64,000 nucleotides of DNA from Sphaerospermopsis sp. SIO1G1 (GTDB lineage: Bacteria > Cyanobacteriota > Cyanobacteriia > Cyanobacteriales > Nostocaceae): assembly GCA_010672785.1 (NCBI GenBank), contig JAAHFX010000014.1, positions 149,719-213,718 on the forward strand, read 5' to 3'. Positions 8,610-17,466 of the stretch are shown here, piece by piece. How positions within the stretch are numbered: the stretch's first letter is position 1; the number at the start of each line of letters is the position of its first letter. The position numbers and the translations under genes are program-made. The notes below the pieces were generated by a model that was not told where the DNA came from, searched no databases, and saw only the letters and a program-made list of their open reading frames with translations.

Positions 8610-8918
8610 CTAAACTATCCATTCAGAAGCGCGATCGCCTAAATCTATAGGAATATTAACTGCTTTACCTAATCTGGGACGCTCTCTAGTTTCGGTAATG
8701 AAAGTTTGTACCTGTTCTGCTCCCCCTAAAGCATGGAGATAATTAGCAATACTGTCAATATGTTCTTGATAGTCAACTTCGCTTAATGGGAATGAAGCTT
8801 GTTCAGCGTATCTCCACATGACTTGGAGAAAAACCTTTCCTTGGGTTCTGCGGAACTGGAGATCATAGGAGAATCCCCATTTATCAATTAAAAGTTGTCG
8901 TAAGTCCTGACCAGTCAT
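8610..8918 (-). CDS. DUF3067 family protein
   Basis: A 102-residue protein recognised as DUF3067 from TGQDLRQLLIDKWG at the start and the RRTQGKVFLQVMW segment. Homologues occur in cyanobacteria and plant plastids; function unknown. The ATG at 8918 is preferred to an in-frame TTG at 8930 because the family starts with MTGQDL. It is divergent from petC-petA across a 326-bp gap, which may hold shared regulatory DNA. It is soluble, with no membrane segment or signal peptide. Confidence 0.88.
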   Translation of the reverse strand: MTGQDLRQLLIDKWGFSYDLQFRRTQGKVFLQVMWRYAEQASFPLSEVDYQEHIDSIANYLHALGGAEQVQTFITETRERPRLGKAVNIPIDLGDRASEWIV

Positions 8919-9244
8919 AGTTATTGCCAATTTTCAGTTTGAGATTTTCAATATCACTAATGCGATGGGAGAATGCCAATTTTGAGGTAAACATCGCCTG
9001 AGTCCCAAAGAATAATGGGTTTTCTCTATTAGATTTTACATTTAGTTATGATGTTAAGTTCCGTAACTCCAGTATGATAAGGATATAAAGAAATGTAATG
9101 CTAACAAATAATGATGCTAGATAAATCTTCTTATCCAGAAGGATGGCATCATCGGGGCGTTAGTATTCCAACTCAGACAGAGTGGGCCAGTTGCCGCTAC
9201 TCTTGTCAAAATGCTTAACAAATTACACACAGAGCGCGTAGACT
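8919..9244. promoter_or_regulatory. Divergent promoter region of DUF3067 and petC
   Basis: A 326-bp region between divergently oriented genes must hold the petCA promoter and that of the DUF3067 gene. No binding site could be assigned with confidence. It also contains the small open frame at 9114-9218. Confidence 0.5.
9114..9218 (+). CDS. Possible 34-residue ORF upstream of petC
   Basis: An open frame of 34 codons begins at an ATG (9114) and ends at TAA, 26 bp before the petC start. The product begins MLDKSSYPEGWHHRG and ends with a cysteine pair in ASCRYSCQNA. Its composition (Trp, His, Cys, Pro, Tyr) is not that of random AT-rich DNA. Its ribosome-binding site is weak. It could be a short conserved peptide, a leader peptide for petC, or a decayed gene end; I do not recognise it. 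Confidence 0.35.
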   Translation: MLDKSSYPEGWHHRGVSIPTQTEWASCRYSCQNA

Positions 9245-9784
9245 ATGGCTCAATTTTCTGAATCAATGGACGTACCCGATATGGGTCGTCGCCAATTCAT
9301 GAACCTGCTTACTTTTGGAACTGTAACTGGAGTAGCAGCCGGCGTACTTTATCCCGTTGTGAACTATTTTATTCCTCCTGCTACTGGCGGTGCAGGCGGT
9401 GGTTCAACAGCAAAGGATAAACTGGGTAACGATATTAGCGTCAGTCAGTTTCTGGACACTCATAATGTAGGTGATCGCCCTCTAGTACAAGGTTTGAAGG
9501 GAGATCCTACCTATATTGTGGTGGAAAGCAAAGAAGCGATCGCTGACTATGGTATCAACGCTATCTGTACCCACTTAGGTTGTGTTGTTCCCTGGAACGT
9601 AGCAGAGAACAAATTCAAATGTCCTTGTCACGGTTCTCAATATGATGCAACTGGTAAAGTTGTCCGTGGCCCTGCACCCAGATCCTTAGCGTTAGCTCAT
9701 GCTAATGTCCAAAACGACAACATTGTTTTGACTTCTTGGACAGAAACCGATTTCCGCACCGACGAAGAACCCTGGTGGGCTTAA
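9245..9784 (+). CDS. petC: Cytochrome b6f Rieske iron-sulfur protein
   Basis: A 179-residue Rieske subunit of the cytochrome b6f complex. It carries electrons from plastoquinol to cytochrome f in the thylakoid lumen. A twin-arginine-like GRRQFMN precedes a single membrane anchor (about residues 20-43), then a glycine-rich hinge (GGAGGG) and the lumenal domain. The 2Fe-2S ligands are in CTHLGC and CPCHGS. The length is standard. petA follows after 83 bp on the same strand, the usual petCA operon order. Confidence 0.98.
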   Translation: MAQFSESMDVPDMGRRQFMNLLTFGTVTGVAAGVLYPVVNYFIPPATGGAGGGSTAKDKLGNDISVSQFLDTHNVGDRPLVQGLKGDPTYIVVESKEAIADYGINAICTHLGCVVPWNVAENKFKCPCHGSQYDATGKVVRGPAPRSLALAHANVQNDNIVLTSWTETDFRTDEEPWWA

Positions 9785-9867
9785 AAGTGTGAAGTGCTGA
9801 CCGCTGAAGGCTGACTGCTAAAAGCTAACCACTGACCGATGACAACCGACAATTGAACTTTATAGAG

Positions 9868-10869
9868 ATGAGAAACGCCCTGAAACCTGCAAGGTTAACT
9901 CGCACGGTTAGAGCGATGTTAAACACATTGCTCATAGCGATCGCTACAGTGACAATTTTCTTTACTAGCGATTTTGCCTTACCCCAAACAGCTGCTGCAT
10001 ACCCATTTTGGGCGCAAGCTGCTTATCCTGAAACTCCCCGTGAACCTACAGGACGGATTGTTTGTGCTAACTGTCACTTAGCTGCAAAAAATACAGAGGT
10101 AGAAGTACCTCAATCTGTATTACCTGACAGTGTATTTAAAGCTGTAGTCAAAATTCCTTATGATACCAATGTACAGCAAGTAGGTGCTGATGGTTCTAAG
10201 GTAGGCTTGAATGTTGGTGCTGTATTGATGTTACCTGAAGGTTTCAAAATTGCACCTGAAGACCGCATTCCTGAAGAAATGAAGGAAGAAATAGGTGATG
10301 TTTACTTCCAACCCTACAGCGAAGAGAAAGACAATATCCTCTTAGTTGGACCTTTACCAGGCGAAGATCATCAAGAAATTGTCTTCCCTGTACTTTCACC
10401 TGATCCTGCTACCGATTCTAATATCAAATTCGGTAAATATGCAGTTCATGTCGGTGGTAACAGAGGACGTGGACAAGTTTACCCCACAGGTGAAAATAGC
10501 AATAATAACGTTTTCAGTGCTTCTGCAAGTGGTACAATCACAAGCATTGCAGAAACAACAGGTGATGATGGTTTGACTAAATATGTAGTCACCATTGAAA
10601 CTGAAGCTGATGAAATTGTTGAAGATACAGTTCCCGCTGGCCCAGAATTAATTGTTTCTGAAGGACAAGAAATTGCTACTGGTGATGCTTTGACTAGTAA
10701 CCCCAACGTTGGTGGTTTCGGTCAAAAAGACACAGAAATCGTCTTACAAAGTAGTGGAAGAGTTGCGGGAGTGATTGCTTTTGTCTGTTTAGTGATGTTG
10801 GCACAAATTATGTTAGTGCTGAAGAAGAAACAGGTAGAGAAAGTTCAAGCGGCCGAGATGAATTTCTAA
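9868..10869 (+). CDS. petA: Cytochrome f (apocytochrome f precursor)
   Basis: A 333-residue cytochrome f precursor. The cleaved signal peptide ends ...AAA before YPFWAQ; the mature N-terminal Tyr is the axial heme ligand in this family. The heme attachment motif is CANCH. A C-terminal membrane anchor (about residues 300-320) is followed by the stromal tail KKKQVEKVQAAEMNF. The ATG at 9868 (MRNALKP) fits known Nostoc starts; a TTG 15 bp upstream extends the frame but is less likely. It is co-transcribed with petC and followed by a strong terminator. Confidence 0.98.
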   Translation: MRNALKPARLTRTVRAMLNTLLIAIATVTIFFTSDFALPQTAAAYPFWAQAAYPETPREPTGRIVCANCHLAAKNTEVEVPQSVLPDSVFKAVVKIPYDTNVQQVGADGSKVGLNVGAVLMLPEGFKIAPEDRIPEEMKEEIGDVYFQPYSEEKDNILLVGPLPGEDHQEIVFPVLSPDPATDSNIKFGKYAVHVGGNRGRGQVYPTGENSNNNVFSASASGTITSIAETTGDDGLTKYVVTIETEADEIVEDTVPAGPELIVSEGQEIATGDALTSNPNVGGFGQKDTEIVLQSSGRVAGVIAFVCLVMLAQIMLVLKKKQVEKVQAAEMNF

Positions 10870-10895
10870 ATTCTTTGTTAATTGATTTTTTTGAG

Positions 10896-10924
10896 GACAG
10901 GTATTTTTTGCCTGTCTTTTTTTT
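10896..10924 (+). terminator. Terminator of petCA
   Basis: GACAGG (10896-10901) pairs with CCTGTC (10911-10916) around a 9-base loop, followed by eight T. It lies 27 bp after the petA stop. Confidence 0.9.
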
Positions 10925-11020
10925 GTAGTAAACAGTAATCAGTTATCAGATTTTTGCAGAGGGAGCATCTCCAAGATGTAAATTTTTCTTCTTAAAAGTC
11001 AACTTACCTATTAATTTTCA

Positions 11021-11362
11021 CTAAAATCTATTATTTATTTCTACAATCATTTCTCCTTGAGTTAATTTCTCCACAGCATCAGTTAAAGTACAATTCAGAA
11101 GTTGACGTAAATTACGATTAGTCACATTTCCACAAGTTAACCAAATAATTTTGGGAGGTGTACCCAAGCGACAAACTAAGTCAATAAAATCACTATCTTT
11201 TGTCATAATAATTACATTAGCTATTTTGGCGGCTTCAAAAATTTCAATATCTTGAGCATCACGTAAACCAAGTTCTTTTAATGACAATGTTTCGATAGCA
11301 AAAGTATTTGTAATCCAATCTGCTAATGTTGGAGGTAACTGTGCATCAATCCAAATTCTCAT
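11021..11362 (-). CDS. DUF5615 PIN-like toxin candidate
   Basis: A 113-residue DUF5615/PIN-like protein: MRIWIDAQLPP with an N-terminal Asp, then MTKDSDF in the middle, both typical acidic positions of PIN-like nucleases. Proteins of this family are often paired with DUF433 proteins, as here, and are considered toxin components. Its start codon overlaps the stop of the upstream DUF433 gene by four bases. RNase activity is inferred from the family only. Confidence 0.88.
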   Translation of the reverse strand: MRIWIDAQLPPTLADWITNTFAIETLSLKELGLRDAQDIEIFEAAKIANVIIMTKDSDFIDLVCRLGTPPKIIWLTCGNVTNRNLRQLLNCTLTDAVEKLTQGEMIVEINNRF

Positions 11363-11583
11363 GCTATTAATCTGACAAAATCAGTCCGTCTAGCAGCAAA
11401 TATTAAACAAGCTTGAATATCTTCTAGTTCTAAATCGGGAAAGTCTTCTAAAATTTCATTTACGCTCACATTTTCTGCTAACATTTCTAAAATGTCGCTG
11501 ACTCTAATTCTCATTCCCCGAATGCAAGGACGACCTCCACATTGACCAGGTATTTGTGTGATCCGATTTAATAGTTCATTCAT
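11359..11583 (-). CDS. DUF433 antitoxin candidate
   Basis: A 74-residue DUF433 protein with the family core ITQIPGQCGGRPCIRGMRIRV and the helix-turn-helix-like VSVNEILEDFPDLELEDIQACL. DUF433 proteins are the usual partners of DUF5615/PIN-like proteins and probably bind the toxin and the operon promoter. The genes overlap by 4 bp (ATGA), antitoxin first, the typical order for coupled synthesis. Confidence 0.88.
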   Translation of the reverse strand: MNELLNRITQIPGQCGGRPCIRGMRIRVSDILEMLAENVSVNEILEDFPDLELEDIQACLIFAARRTDFVRLIA

Positions 11584-12033
11584 TGATTTAAGTAATAATT
11601 TTAATCAGCTTATTTTCGCATGGGGTATCAAATAGGAGTCCTATACTAGAAACTGTCTTTAATTTTGACTTGCTGTTGTGCATTTTTAATGAATGATAGC
11701 TTAAATTCCCCTTCAAGCATAAAACAAGATCCCCCCAGCTAGTTTTTACCCTAGTCTGGGGGGATCACATATTTGGTAGTCTATAAGTCTTTCAGTATAA
11801 GCAATTAAATAAAATATATCTAATATATTTCATTTTGGCTACCCTTGGAGAGAAGATTTACAAAAATTTAATTTCGTCTTTAGAATTTAAGTATTTTTAT
11901 GGACAGAGATTTAAGTATAAAAATATGAATTATTGCCACTGAACACTGACAAACTGGTTAAGCAAGAACATTTTCTCCAGAAATACTTATTTATGATGGA
12001 AACAAGGTTTGTACAACCAAAATCAATTTTCAG
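11584..12033. other. Intergenic region with a long perfect palindrome
   Basis: No gene. It holds the promoters of the toxin-antitoxin pair and of the M20 amidohydrolase, plus the inverted repeat at 11728-11766. The rest is AT-rich without recognised motifs. Confidence 0.55.
11728..11766. repeat. Perfect 11-bp inverted repeat, hairpin
   Basis: GATCCCCCCAG (11728-11738) is exactly complementary to CTGGGGGGATC (11756-11766); the inner bases CTAG/CTAG can extend pairing. There is no T-run, so it is not a classical terminator for either flanking gene. It could be an RNA-level hairpin or a dispersed palindrome. Confidence 0.7.
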
Positions 12034-13224
12034 ATGTTAACCCAAATTAAAGATATAGTCAGCAACTTAGCACCCCGCTTAATAGAAATTCGCCGTCATA
12101 TTCATGCACATCCAGAACTTAGTGGCCAAGAATATCAAACTGCTGCTTTTGTTGCTGGTGTCTTGTCTTCTAGTGGGTTGCACGTGGAAGAAGGGGTAGG
12201 GAAAACAGGTGTTATTGGAGAATTACAAGGTACTCACCTTGATCCAAAAGTATTGGCAATTCGTACTGACATGGATGCTTTACCAATACAAGAGCATAGT
12301 AGTTTGGAATTTGCTTCCCGAATAGATGGGGTGATGCACGCTTGCGGCCATGATCTTCATACTACCGTTGGCTTAGGTGCAGCAATGGTGCTATCTCAAA
12401 TAGCTGATCAATTAGGTGGTAAGGTAAGATTTATCTTTCAACCAGCGGAGGAAATTGCCCAAGGTGCGAACTGGATGGTAAAAGATGGGGTGATGAAGAA
12501 TGTCTCTGCTATTTTGGGAGTTCATGCTTTCCCTTCTATCCTTGCTGGTTCAGTCGGAATTCGTTATGGCGCACTGACAGCAGCAGCAGATGATTTAGAA
12601 ATCATCATTTTGGGTGAGTCAGGACATGGTGCGCGGCCACATCAAGCCGTAGATGCAATTTGGATAGCCTCACAAGTTATTACCGCTTTACAACAAGCCA
12701 TTAGTCGGACTCAAAATCCTTTGCGTCCAGTGGTTTTAAGTATTGGTAAAATTAGTGGTGGGAGAGCGCCTAACATTATTGCTGATCAAGTACAACTTTT
12801 AGGTACAGTGCGATCGCTCCATCCCGAAACACGGAAAGAATTACCACAATGGATAGAAAATATTGTTGCTAATGTTTGCAATTCTTATGGTGCAAAATAC
12901 CAAGTCAATTATCGTCAAGGTGTACCTAGTGTTCAAAATGACTATGCTTTAACTCAATTATTACAATCATCAGCGGAAGAGGCCTGGAATAGTGAGCGAG
13001 TACAAGTTTTACCTGAACCTTCCTTGGGTGCAGAAGATTTTTCTGTATATTTAGAACACGCTCCTGGTTCAATGTTTCGTTTGGGTGTAGGTTACAAAGA
13101 TAGAATGATCAATCATCCTTTACATCATCCCCAATTTGAAATAGATGAGTCTGCAATTACAACAGGTGTTGTGACTTTAGCTTATGCAGCTTATAAGTAT
13201 TGGCAAAATCAACTTCAGAAGTAA
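12034..13224 (+). CDS. M20 family amidohydrolase
   Basis: A 396-residue metallopeptidase-family amidohydrolase of the M20D type (IAA-amino acid/hippurate hydrolase-like). The metal-binding and catalytic region is seen as RTDMDALPIQE, HACGHDLHT and PAEEIAQGA, with a late H-rich segment (INHPLHHPQFE). The dimerisation domain (about residues 180-290) includes the SGHGARPHQ motif. It probably cleaves N-acyl amino acids in the cytoplasm; the substrate cannot be fixed from sequence. It appears monocistronic, followed by a repeat element. Confidence 0.92.
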   Translation: MLTQIKDIVSNLAPRLIEIRRHIHAHPELSGQEYQTAAFVAGVLSSSGLHVEEGVGKTGVIGELQGTHLDPKVLAIRTDMDALPIQEHSSLEFASRIDGVMHACGHDLHTTVGLGAAMVLSQIADQLGGKVRFIFQPAEEIAQGANWMVKDGVMKNVSAILGVHAFPSILAGSVGIRYGALTAAADDLEIIILGESGHGARPHQAVDAIWIASQVITALQQAISRTQNPLRPVVLSIGKISGGRAPNIIADQVQLLGTVRSLHPETRKELPQWIENIVANVCNSYGAKYQVNYRQGVPSVQNDYALTQLLQSSAEEAWNSERVQVLPEPSLGAEDFSVYLEHAPGSMFRLGVGYKDRMINHPLHHPQFEIDESAITTGVVTLAYAAYKYWQNQLQK

Positions 13225-13225
13225 A

Positions 13226-13362
13226 TTAGGGCTTGCTGAATAAACATCAAACCCTGAAATGGAAAAGTTTTTAGCCTGTTTTATGTTCAGAAATTGTCAA
13301 GTTTTGGGAGAGAATAACTTTAAAAACCTGCATTTTGATCTGAATGGATCAGCCAGTTTATT
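13226..13362. mobile_element. MITE-like fragment, family B
   Basis: It starts with TTAGGGCTTGCTGAATAAA, the same end as the elements at 43717 and 51346. The far end resembles TTTATTCA but then diverges, so this copy is probably incomplete. It begins two bases after the amidohydrolase stop. A 71-codon frame across it is not considered a gene. Confidence 0.45.
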
Positions 13363-13433
13363 CATCCTCAACACTATAAACTTTTCCCTGTTAATTGTTC
13401 CTTCTCTCCATAACAAGACCTCTTTAATCCTAT

Positions 13434-13820
13434 TTAGACAAATCTTGGTCTATCCATATATTCACCAATATTAGTATAGAAAAGTGTAACTTCTTCACCT
13501 TCTTGAATATCTTGCTGGCAAATTAAATTTGACCAGATCCCATCTTCATTTTCAGTCCAGTGTACATGGGCATTAGGTTCTTGTGAGTGATTACAAAAAG
13601 AAACTAAACCAAAAATTAGGTAATAGGCTTTGACTTCTTGGCCTTCATTATATTCTGATGGACGTACAAAGTAATATTTGAATACACCTTTTGGATTCAT
13701 AGTTTGCTTTTCAGGTGGAATTACTCCTACTGGAGCAACTTCAAGTACTGTTCCCTTGGTAATATTCTGTGTTGCTATAATTCCTCGCCCTTTATGAGGA
13801 ATATGTTTGACTTGAATCAT
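13434..13820 (-). CDS. SET domain protein, putative lysine methyltransferase
   Basis: A 128-residue minimal SET domain. Visible motifs are GRGIIATQNITKGT at the start, FCNHSQEPNA (the NHS...N signature for S-adenosylmethionine binding) and EGEEVTLFYTN with the late catalytic-type tyrosine. It lacks pre- and post-SET regions, as is common in bacteria. A GGAGAAG ribosome-binding site precedes the ATG. Protein-lysine methylation is inferred; the target is unknown. No operon partner is visible. Confidence 0.88.
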   Translation of the reverse strand: MIQVKHIPHKGRGIIATQNITKGTVLEVAPVGVIPPEKQTMNPKGVFKYYFVRPSEYNEGQEVKAYYLIFGLVSFCNHSQEPNAHVHWTENEDGIWSNLICQQDIQEGEEVTLFYTNIGEYMDRPRFV

Positions 13821-14026
13821 GGATCTTCTCCAAAATGCAAAAATCTTATTTTTTGGATATAAAAATAAACTGGATTATTATACAGCATTACGTTGCATTT
13901 TATGTCTAAAATAAGTATAATTATGGCAGTACATTTAAGTACCCAAGTAAAATTAATTAAACATATTTATTAAAAACCGAAATGTCTGTATTTATGAACA
14001 ATAAAATAAAGACTATACTCCCACAA

Positions 14027-16234
14027 CTAATAACTAGTAACTAATAACTTTAAATCTTGGATAACAGCACTAGCAGACTGATAGCGATCGCTAAAGTGAT
14101 AAGAGGTCATTTTATCTATAATTTCTCCTAGTTTATCACTCATTTTAGTTAGATGTCTCCAGTTCAAATTCCCAGTTGTTGTATTTACCTGAATTTCACT
14201 AGGAAAGACACCAGTTAATGCTTGAATGGCAATCATTCCTAACGCATAAATATCACTAGATAGGCGGGGATGTCCGGCAAATTGTTCCGGGGGTGAATAG
14301 CCTTTTGTACCAATAGCGACTGTAGCTATTTCTGTTTTTTCGTTTACTTGCGGCTGCATTAATTTAACAGCACCAAAGTCTATTAAAAATAAACAATTAT
14401 TTTCTGTAGATCGCATAATATTGGATGGTTTAATATCCCTGTGAATAACTTTATGATTATGAGTAAATACCAATAATTCTAAAACTTCTTGGAGCATTTT
14501 GATTACATATGCTTCACTTTTCACAACTGTGTTTGGTGGTAGTTCTTCACTTAAACTATTACCTTGAATATATTCTTGTACTAAATAAAATTCGTTATCT
14601 TCTTCAAAGTAAGCAAATAATTGAGGAATTTGGGGATGTTTACCTAATAAGGCTAAAATTTCTGCCTCGGTATTAAATAATCTGCGAGCGACTTGTAAAA
14701 ATTTTGTATCTGTTCTCGCCGGCATTAATTGTTTGACAACACAAATAGGATTACCATTTTTTTGAGTATCTGTGGCTAAATAAGTACAACCAAATCCTCC
14801 CGCAGCCAGAGATTGATAAATTTTAAATCTACCATTTCCCAGTAATTTATTATCTGCAATACTGGAGATTTCGGGAACACCAAAGTTGTTAAAATCTGAT
14901 GGTAATTGAGTCGCTTCTATTAGTAATGAACTTAATTGGGCAATCGCTTCTTCTTGTTTTTCAACTTGCTTGAGAATAACTTCATTTTGTTTTTGGCTTT
15001 GATAATTATTATAACCAATAATAGCAAAACTACTCATGAATAAAGCTAGGGATGGAGTTAATAGTGGTATCCATATTCCTTGTAAGTATAAACCGCTGGC
15101 AATTCCTATTAAACCTAGCAAAATAAAAGCTTCCATGAAAATAATTATAGGATGCCGCCATTGCCATGCTAAAATACTACCAATTAAAGCACAAATCCAA
15201 ATTAATAATAATTCTGCCCATTCTGGCCAATAGGAAATTAAATTTCTCCCATCCAACACTGCACTAATAATTTGGCTGGCTATTTGAGCATGAATAAAAA
15301 CTCTATGGGTTCTAATAGGATGATTCGATAAATGACTATAGGGAGTGTAATAACCAGGATGAATATGAGGAACAGTAGTCCCAACAATAACCAGGCGATC
15401 TTGTATCCATCTGGGGTTAACTTTGTCGTTAAGAACTTCTGTTAAGGTAACTTGGAGAAATAATTGATCTGGGTGACGATAGTTTAAAAGAATTTGATAA
15501 CCATTTGCATCCATATCTTGATAACTGCCAGCATTTTCATCCAAACGAGGAAATATTGTTTCCCCAATTTTAAATTGTTGATTTTCCGTGAAACTAGCTT
15601 GAATACCTTGTTTTTCTAAATAATTTATTGCTAATAATGTTCCAAAGGAAAGTTGGGTTTGACATCTGATATCTTGATTTGTTAAATCAGAAAATAATAA
15701 ACCACGACGAATAACTTGATCAACAGCGTTATCAGTAACTATGTCATTAAAACCTATATTTTCCATCGGAAAATTTTCCGGTGGATCTACCTCTGATCTG
15801 CCAATATTGCTTAATAGACAAGTACCAATAATATGATCTTTTTGATTAAGATTAGCTGCCAGGTTTTTTTGTTGATGACGATAAATATTTAAGCCAATAA
15901 TACGAGGTTGATAGGATTGTATTTTTTGGAGTAGTTTATTCATGGTTTGATCCGATAAAGGCCATGTTTCTTTATCTAGATCATCCTGGGTAATTGTTAC
16001 TAATAAAATTCTATGATCAATTGGTTCTCGAGGACGCGATCGCAGCATTTGATCATAAATGCTTAATTCTCCTAATTGTAACCATTTTAATTCACCGATT
16101 CCCCATATTCCTGCTGTTACTCCCACACTACTAATCAACATGATAGATAGCAGATTCTGAACCCTATAAGCAAGATGGGAACTTTTATCTTGTATGAATA
16201 CAGCACGGATTTTTGCTAGAAGTCTAGTAATCAC
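14027..16234 (-). CDS. CHASE2 sensor serine/threonine protein kinase
   Basis: A 735-residue membrane receptor kinase. One membrane segment (about 28-45) precedes an extracytoplasmic CHASE2 domain (about 50-325). Three transmembrane helices (about 338-410) and a short coiled segment follow, then a eukaryotic-type kinase domain (about 470-730). Kinase motifs are AAGGFGCTY (P-loop), VVK with K501, HRDIKPSN (H598) and DFG (619-621), all intact, so it should be active. The start is GTG at 16234. It probably senses an external or periplasmic signal and phosphorylates Ser/Thr; ligand and substrate are unknown. Confidence 0.93.
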   Translation of the reverse strand: MITRLLAKIRAVFIQDKSSHLAYRVQNLLSIMLISSVGVTAGIWGIGELKWLQLGELSIYDQMLRSRPREPIDHRILLVTITQDDLDKETWPLSDQTMNKLLQKIQSYQPRIIGLNIYRHQQKNLAANLNQKDHIIGTCLLSNIGRSEVDPPENFPMENIGFNDIVTDNAVDQVIRRGLLFSDLTNQDIRCQTQLSFGTLLAINYLEKQGIQASFTENQQFKIGETIFPRLDENAGSYQDMDANGYQILLNYRHPDQLFLQVTLTEVLNDKVNPRWIQDRLVIVGTTVPHIHPGYYTPYSHLSNHPIRTHRVFIHAQIASQIISAVLDGRNLISYWPEWAELLLIWICALIGSILAWQWRHPIIIFMEAFILLGLIGIASGLYLQGIWIPLLTPSLALFMSSFAIIGYNNYQSQKQNEVILKQVEKQEEAIAQLSSLLIEATQLPSDFNNFGVPEISSIADNKLLGNGRFKIYQSLAAGGFGCTYLATDTQKNGNPICVVKQLMPARTDTKFLQVARRLFNTEAEILALLGKHPQIPQLFAYFEEDNEFYLVQEYIQGNSLSEELPPNTVVKSEAYVIKMLQEVLELLVFTHNHKVIHRDIKPSNIMRSTENNCLFLIDFGAVKLMQPQVNEKTEIATVAIGTKGYSPPEQFAGHPRLSSDIYALGMIAIQALTGVFPSEIQVNTTTGNLNWRHLTKMSDKLGEIIDKMTSYHFSDRYQSASAVIQDLKLLVTSY

Positions 16235-16285
16235 GGTACTATGATCGCAACCTGATTTATAAGTTTTAGCAATCGTTACAGCTAT

Positions 16286-16384
16286 AGCACTACGTGCAAG
16301 TCAAAAGTCAAAAGTCAAAAGTCAAAAGCTTAATGCTTATAGATTTCAACATTCAATCATATCCTCACTTGATTACGTAGTGCT
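16286..16384. repeat. Inverted repeat flanking an AAAAGTC array
   Basis: AGCACTACGT (16286-16295) is perfectly complementary to ACGTAGTGCT (16375-16384). Inside, at 16296-16328, are four to five copies of the heptamer TCAAAAG. The unit lies upstream of the kinase gene and downstream of the small membrane protein gene. Confidence 0.65.
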
Positions 16385-16478
16385 TATGCTTACTTATTTA
16401 ATTTGATTTGTATATACTGCTTATTACATATTTATCATAAAGATCGCTGTTAAGTATCCACTGCTGTAAAATGATCAT

Positions 16479-16790
16479 TTATTCCTGTGATAATTGGCTA
16501 ATTTCTTCCACAGGATTTAATTTAGTTGTAGAAGTTGATTTTGGAGGAATTTGAAGTTCTGGAGTTGATGGATTTAAGTTTGGTATATCTGATAATATTT
16601 CCGCAGAGACATCAGAGACTTTGTTAACATCACTGAAATAATAACCGACGATTTTATCATAGTTAGAAGCAACAGCTAAGAATGCTCCACCTAATATGTA
16701 TATGGGTAATGGTAAGGATAATTCTTTGATCCAATCAAAAAACTCAGCTAAGGCAAATAAGACAAAGAAACAAGCCAGCCAAACTCTCAT
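16479..16790 (-). CDS. Small membrane protein of unknown function
   Basis: A 103-residue protein with two hydrophobic segments (about residues 2-16 and 26-43), then a Ser/Pro/Thr-rich hydrophilic tail. The ATG at 16790 is chosen because AGGAGAAAAC lies directly upstream; the frame extends to 16814 without a better start. I do not recognise a family with certainty; similar short proteins are annotated as hypothetical in Nostocales. It precedes the CHASE2 kinase on the same strand, 245 bp away. Confidence 0.75.
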   Translation of the reverse strand: MRVWLACFFVLFALAEFFDWIKELSLPLPIYILGGAFLAVASNYDKIVGYYFSDVNKVSDVSAEILSDIPNLNPSTPELQIPPKSTSTTKLNPVEEISQLSQE

Positions 16791-17466
16791 GTTTTCTCCT
16801 CTAGATACAAACAACCATAGCGATATGTTAGACAGCTTGAATCATACTAGATGTTTGTTATGATCACAAATTTTGCCCACCATAGCAGAAACCACCGTAG
16901 CTTGCGACAGAGAGAAGTCAGCAAATTACAGCGGTTTCATTCTCAGGGAATAATTCAATAAAATGTAAAATCTAAATAGATTCAACTAACTAAGGTGGAC
17001 TATATTCAGCAATCAAGGAACTAAAGTTGTGCATCCCTTATTTTAACTAGGCAGGCATTTCTGGCTGTGCGTTTAAAAACCTCCAATAACGAATCAATGA
17101 AATCAAGGCGAAAACACATTCAACAGGATGCCACAACCTAAAGGAGATTGCTAAGACCTAAGAGCAGGAGGCACTGGCTCTATGTCATTTAAAGTTGTTT
17201 TTCAACTTCGCTTGTACCTTGTCTATTAACTTATCATCAATTTTTGATAGTGGGCAGTATTTTCACCAAAGTTAAATTTAGTTAATATCTCGCAATATAT
17301 TGGTTACTTTCGTTAACAATTAATACCAATAATCCCAAGCTAAAATAAGCTAATACTTACGCAAAATCCCTCTTGTAACCCTCTTACCTTCGTGTCCTTT
17401 GCGTCCTTCGTGGTTCATTCTTCCTTAACTTCTGTGTAAGTCCTGTAAGCAAAAAAATCAATACAG
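16791..17466. other. 676-bp interval without a recognised gene
   Basis: No convincing open frame. Small hairpins are present, such as AAGTTG-TTTTT-CAACTT at 17192-17208 and AGAGC...GCTCT around 17161-17181. A family A MITE-like element fills 17353-17444 just before the tocopherol cyclase gene. The block about 17000-17180 has a higher-GC, gene-like composition but no frame I can assign; it may be a decayed gene or insertion remnant. Confidence 0.5.
17353..17444. mobile_element. MITE-like element, family A copy 4
   Basis: Ends ATACTTACGCAA and TGTGTAAGTCCT. The core is close to the copy at 8399-8491 (CCTTCGTGGTTCATTCTTCC). It ends 22 bp before the tocopherol cyclase start and so may lie in its 5' untranslated region. 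Confidence 0.7.

Noticed and set aside
13259..13474. 71-codon plus-strand frame after the M20 gene
   Set aside because: It lies across a family B repeat fragment and has no family similarity.
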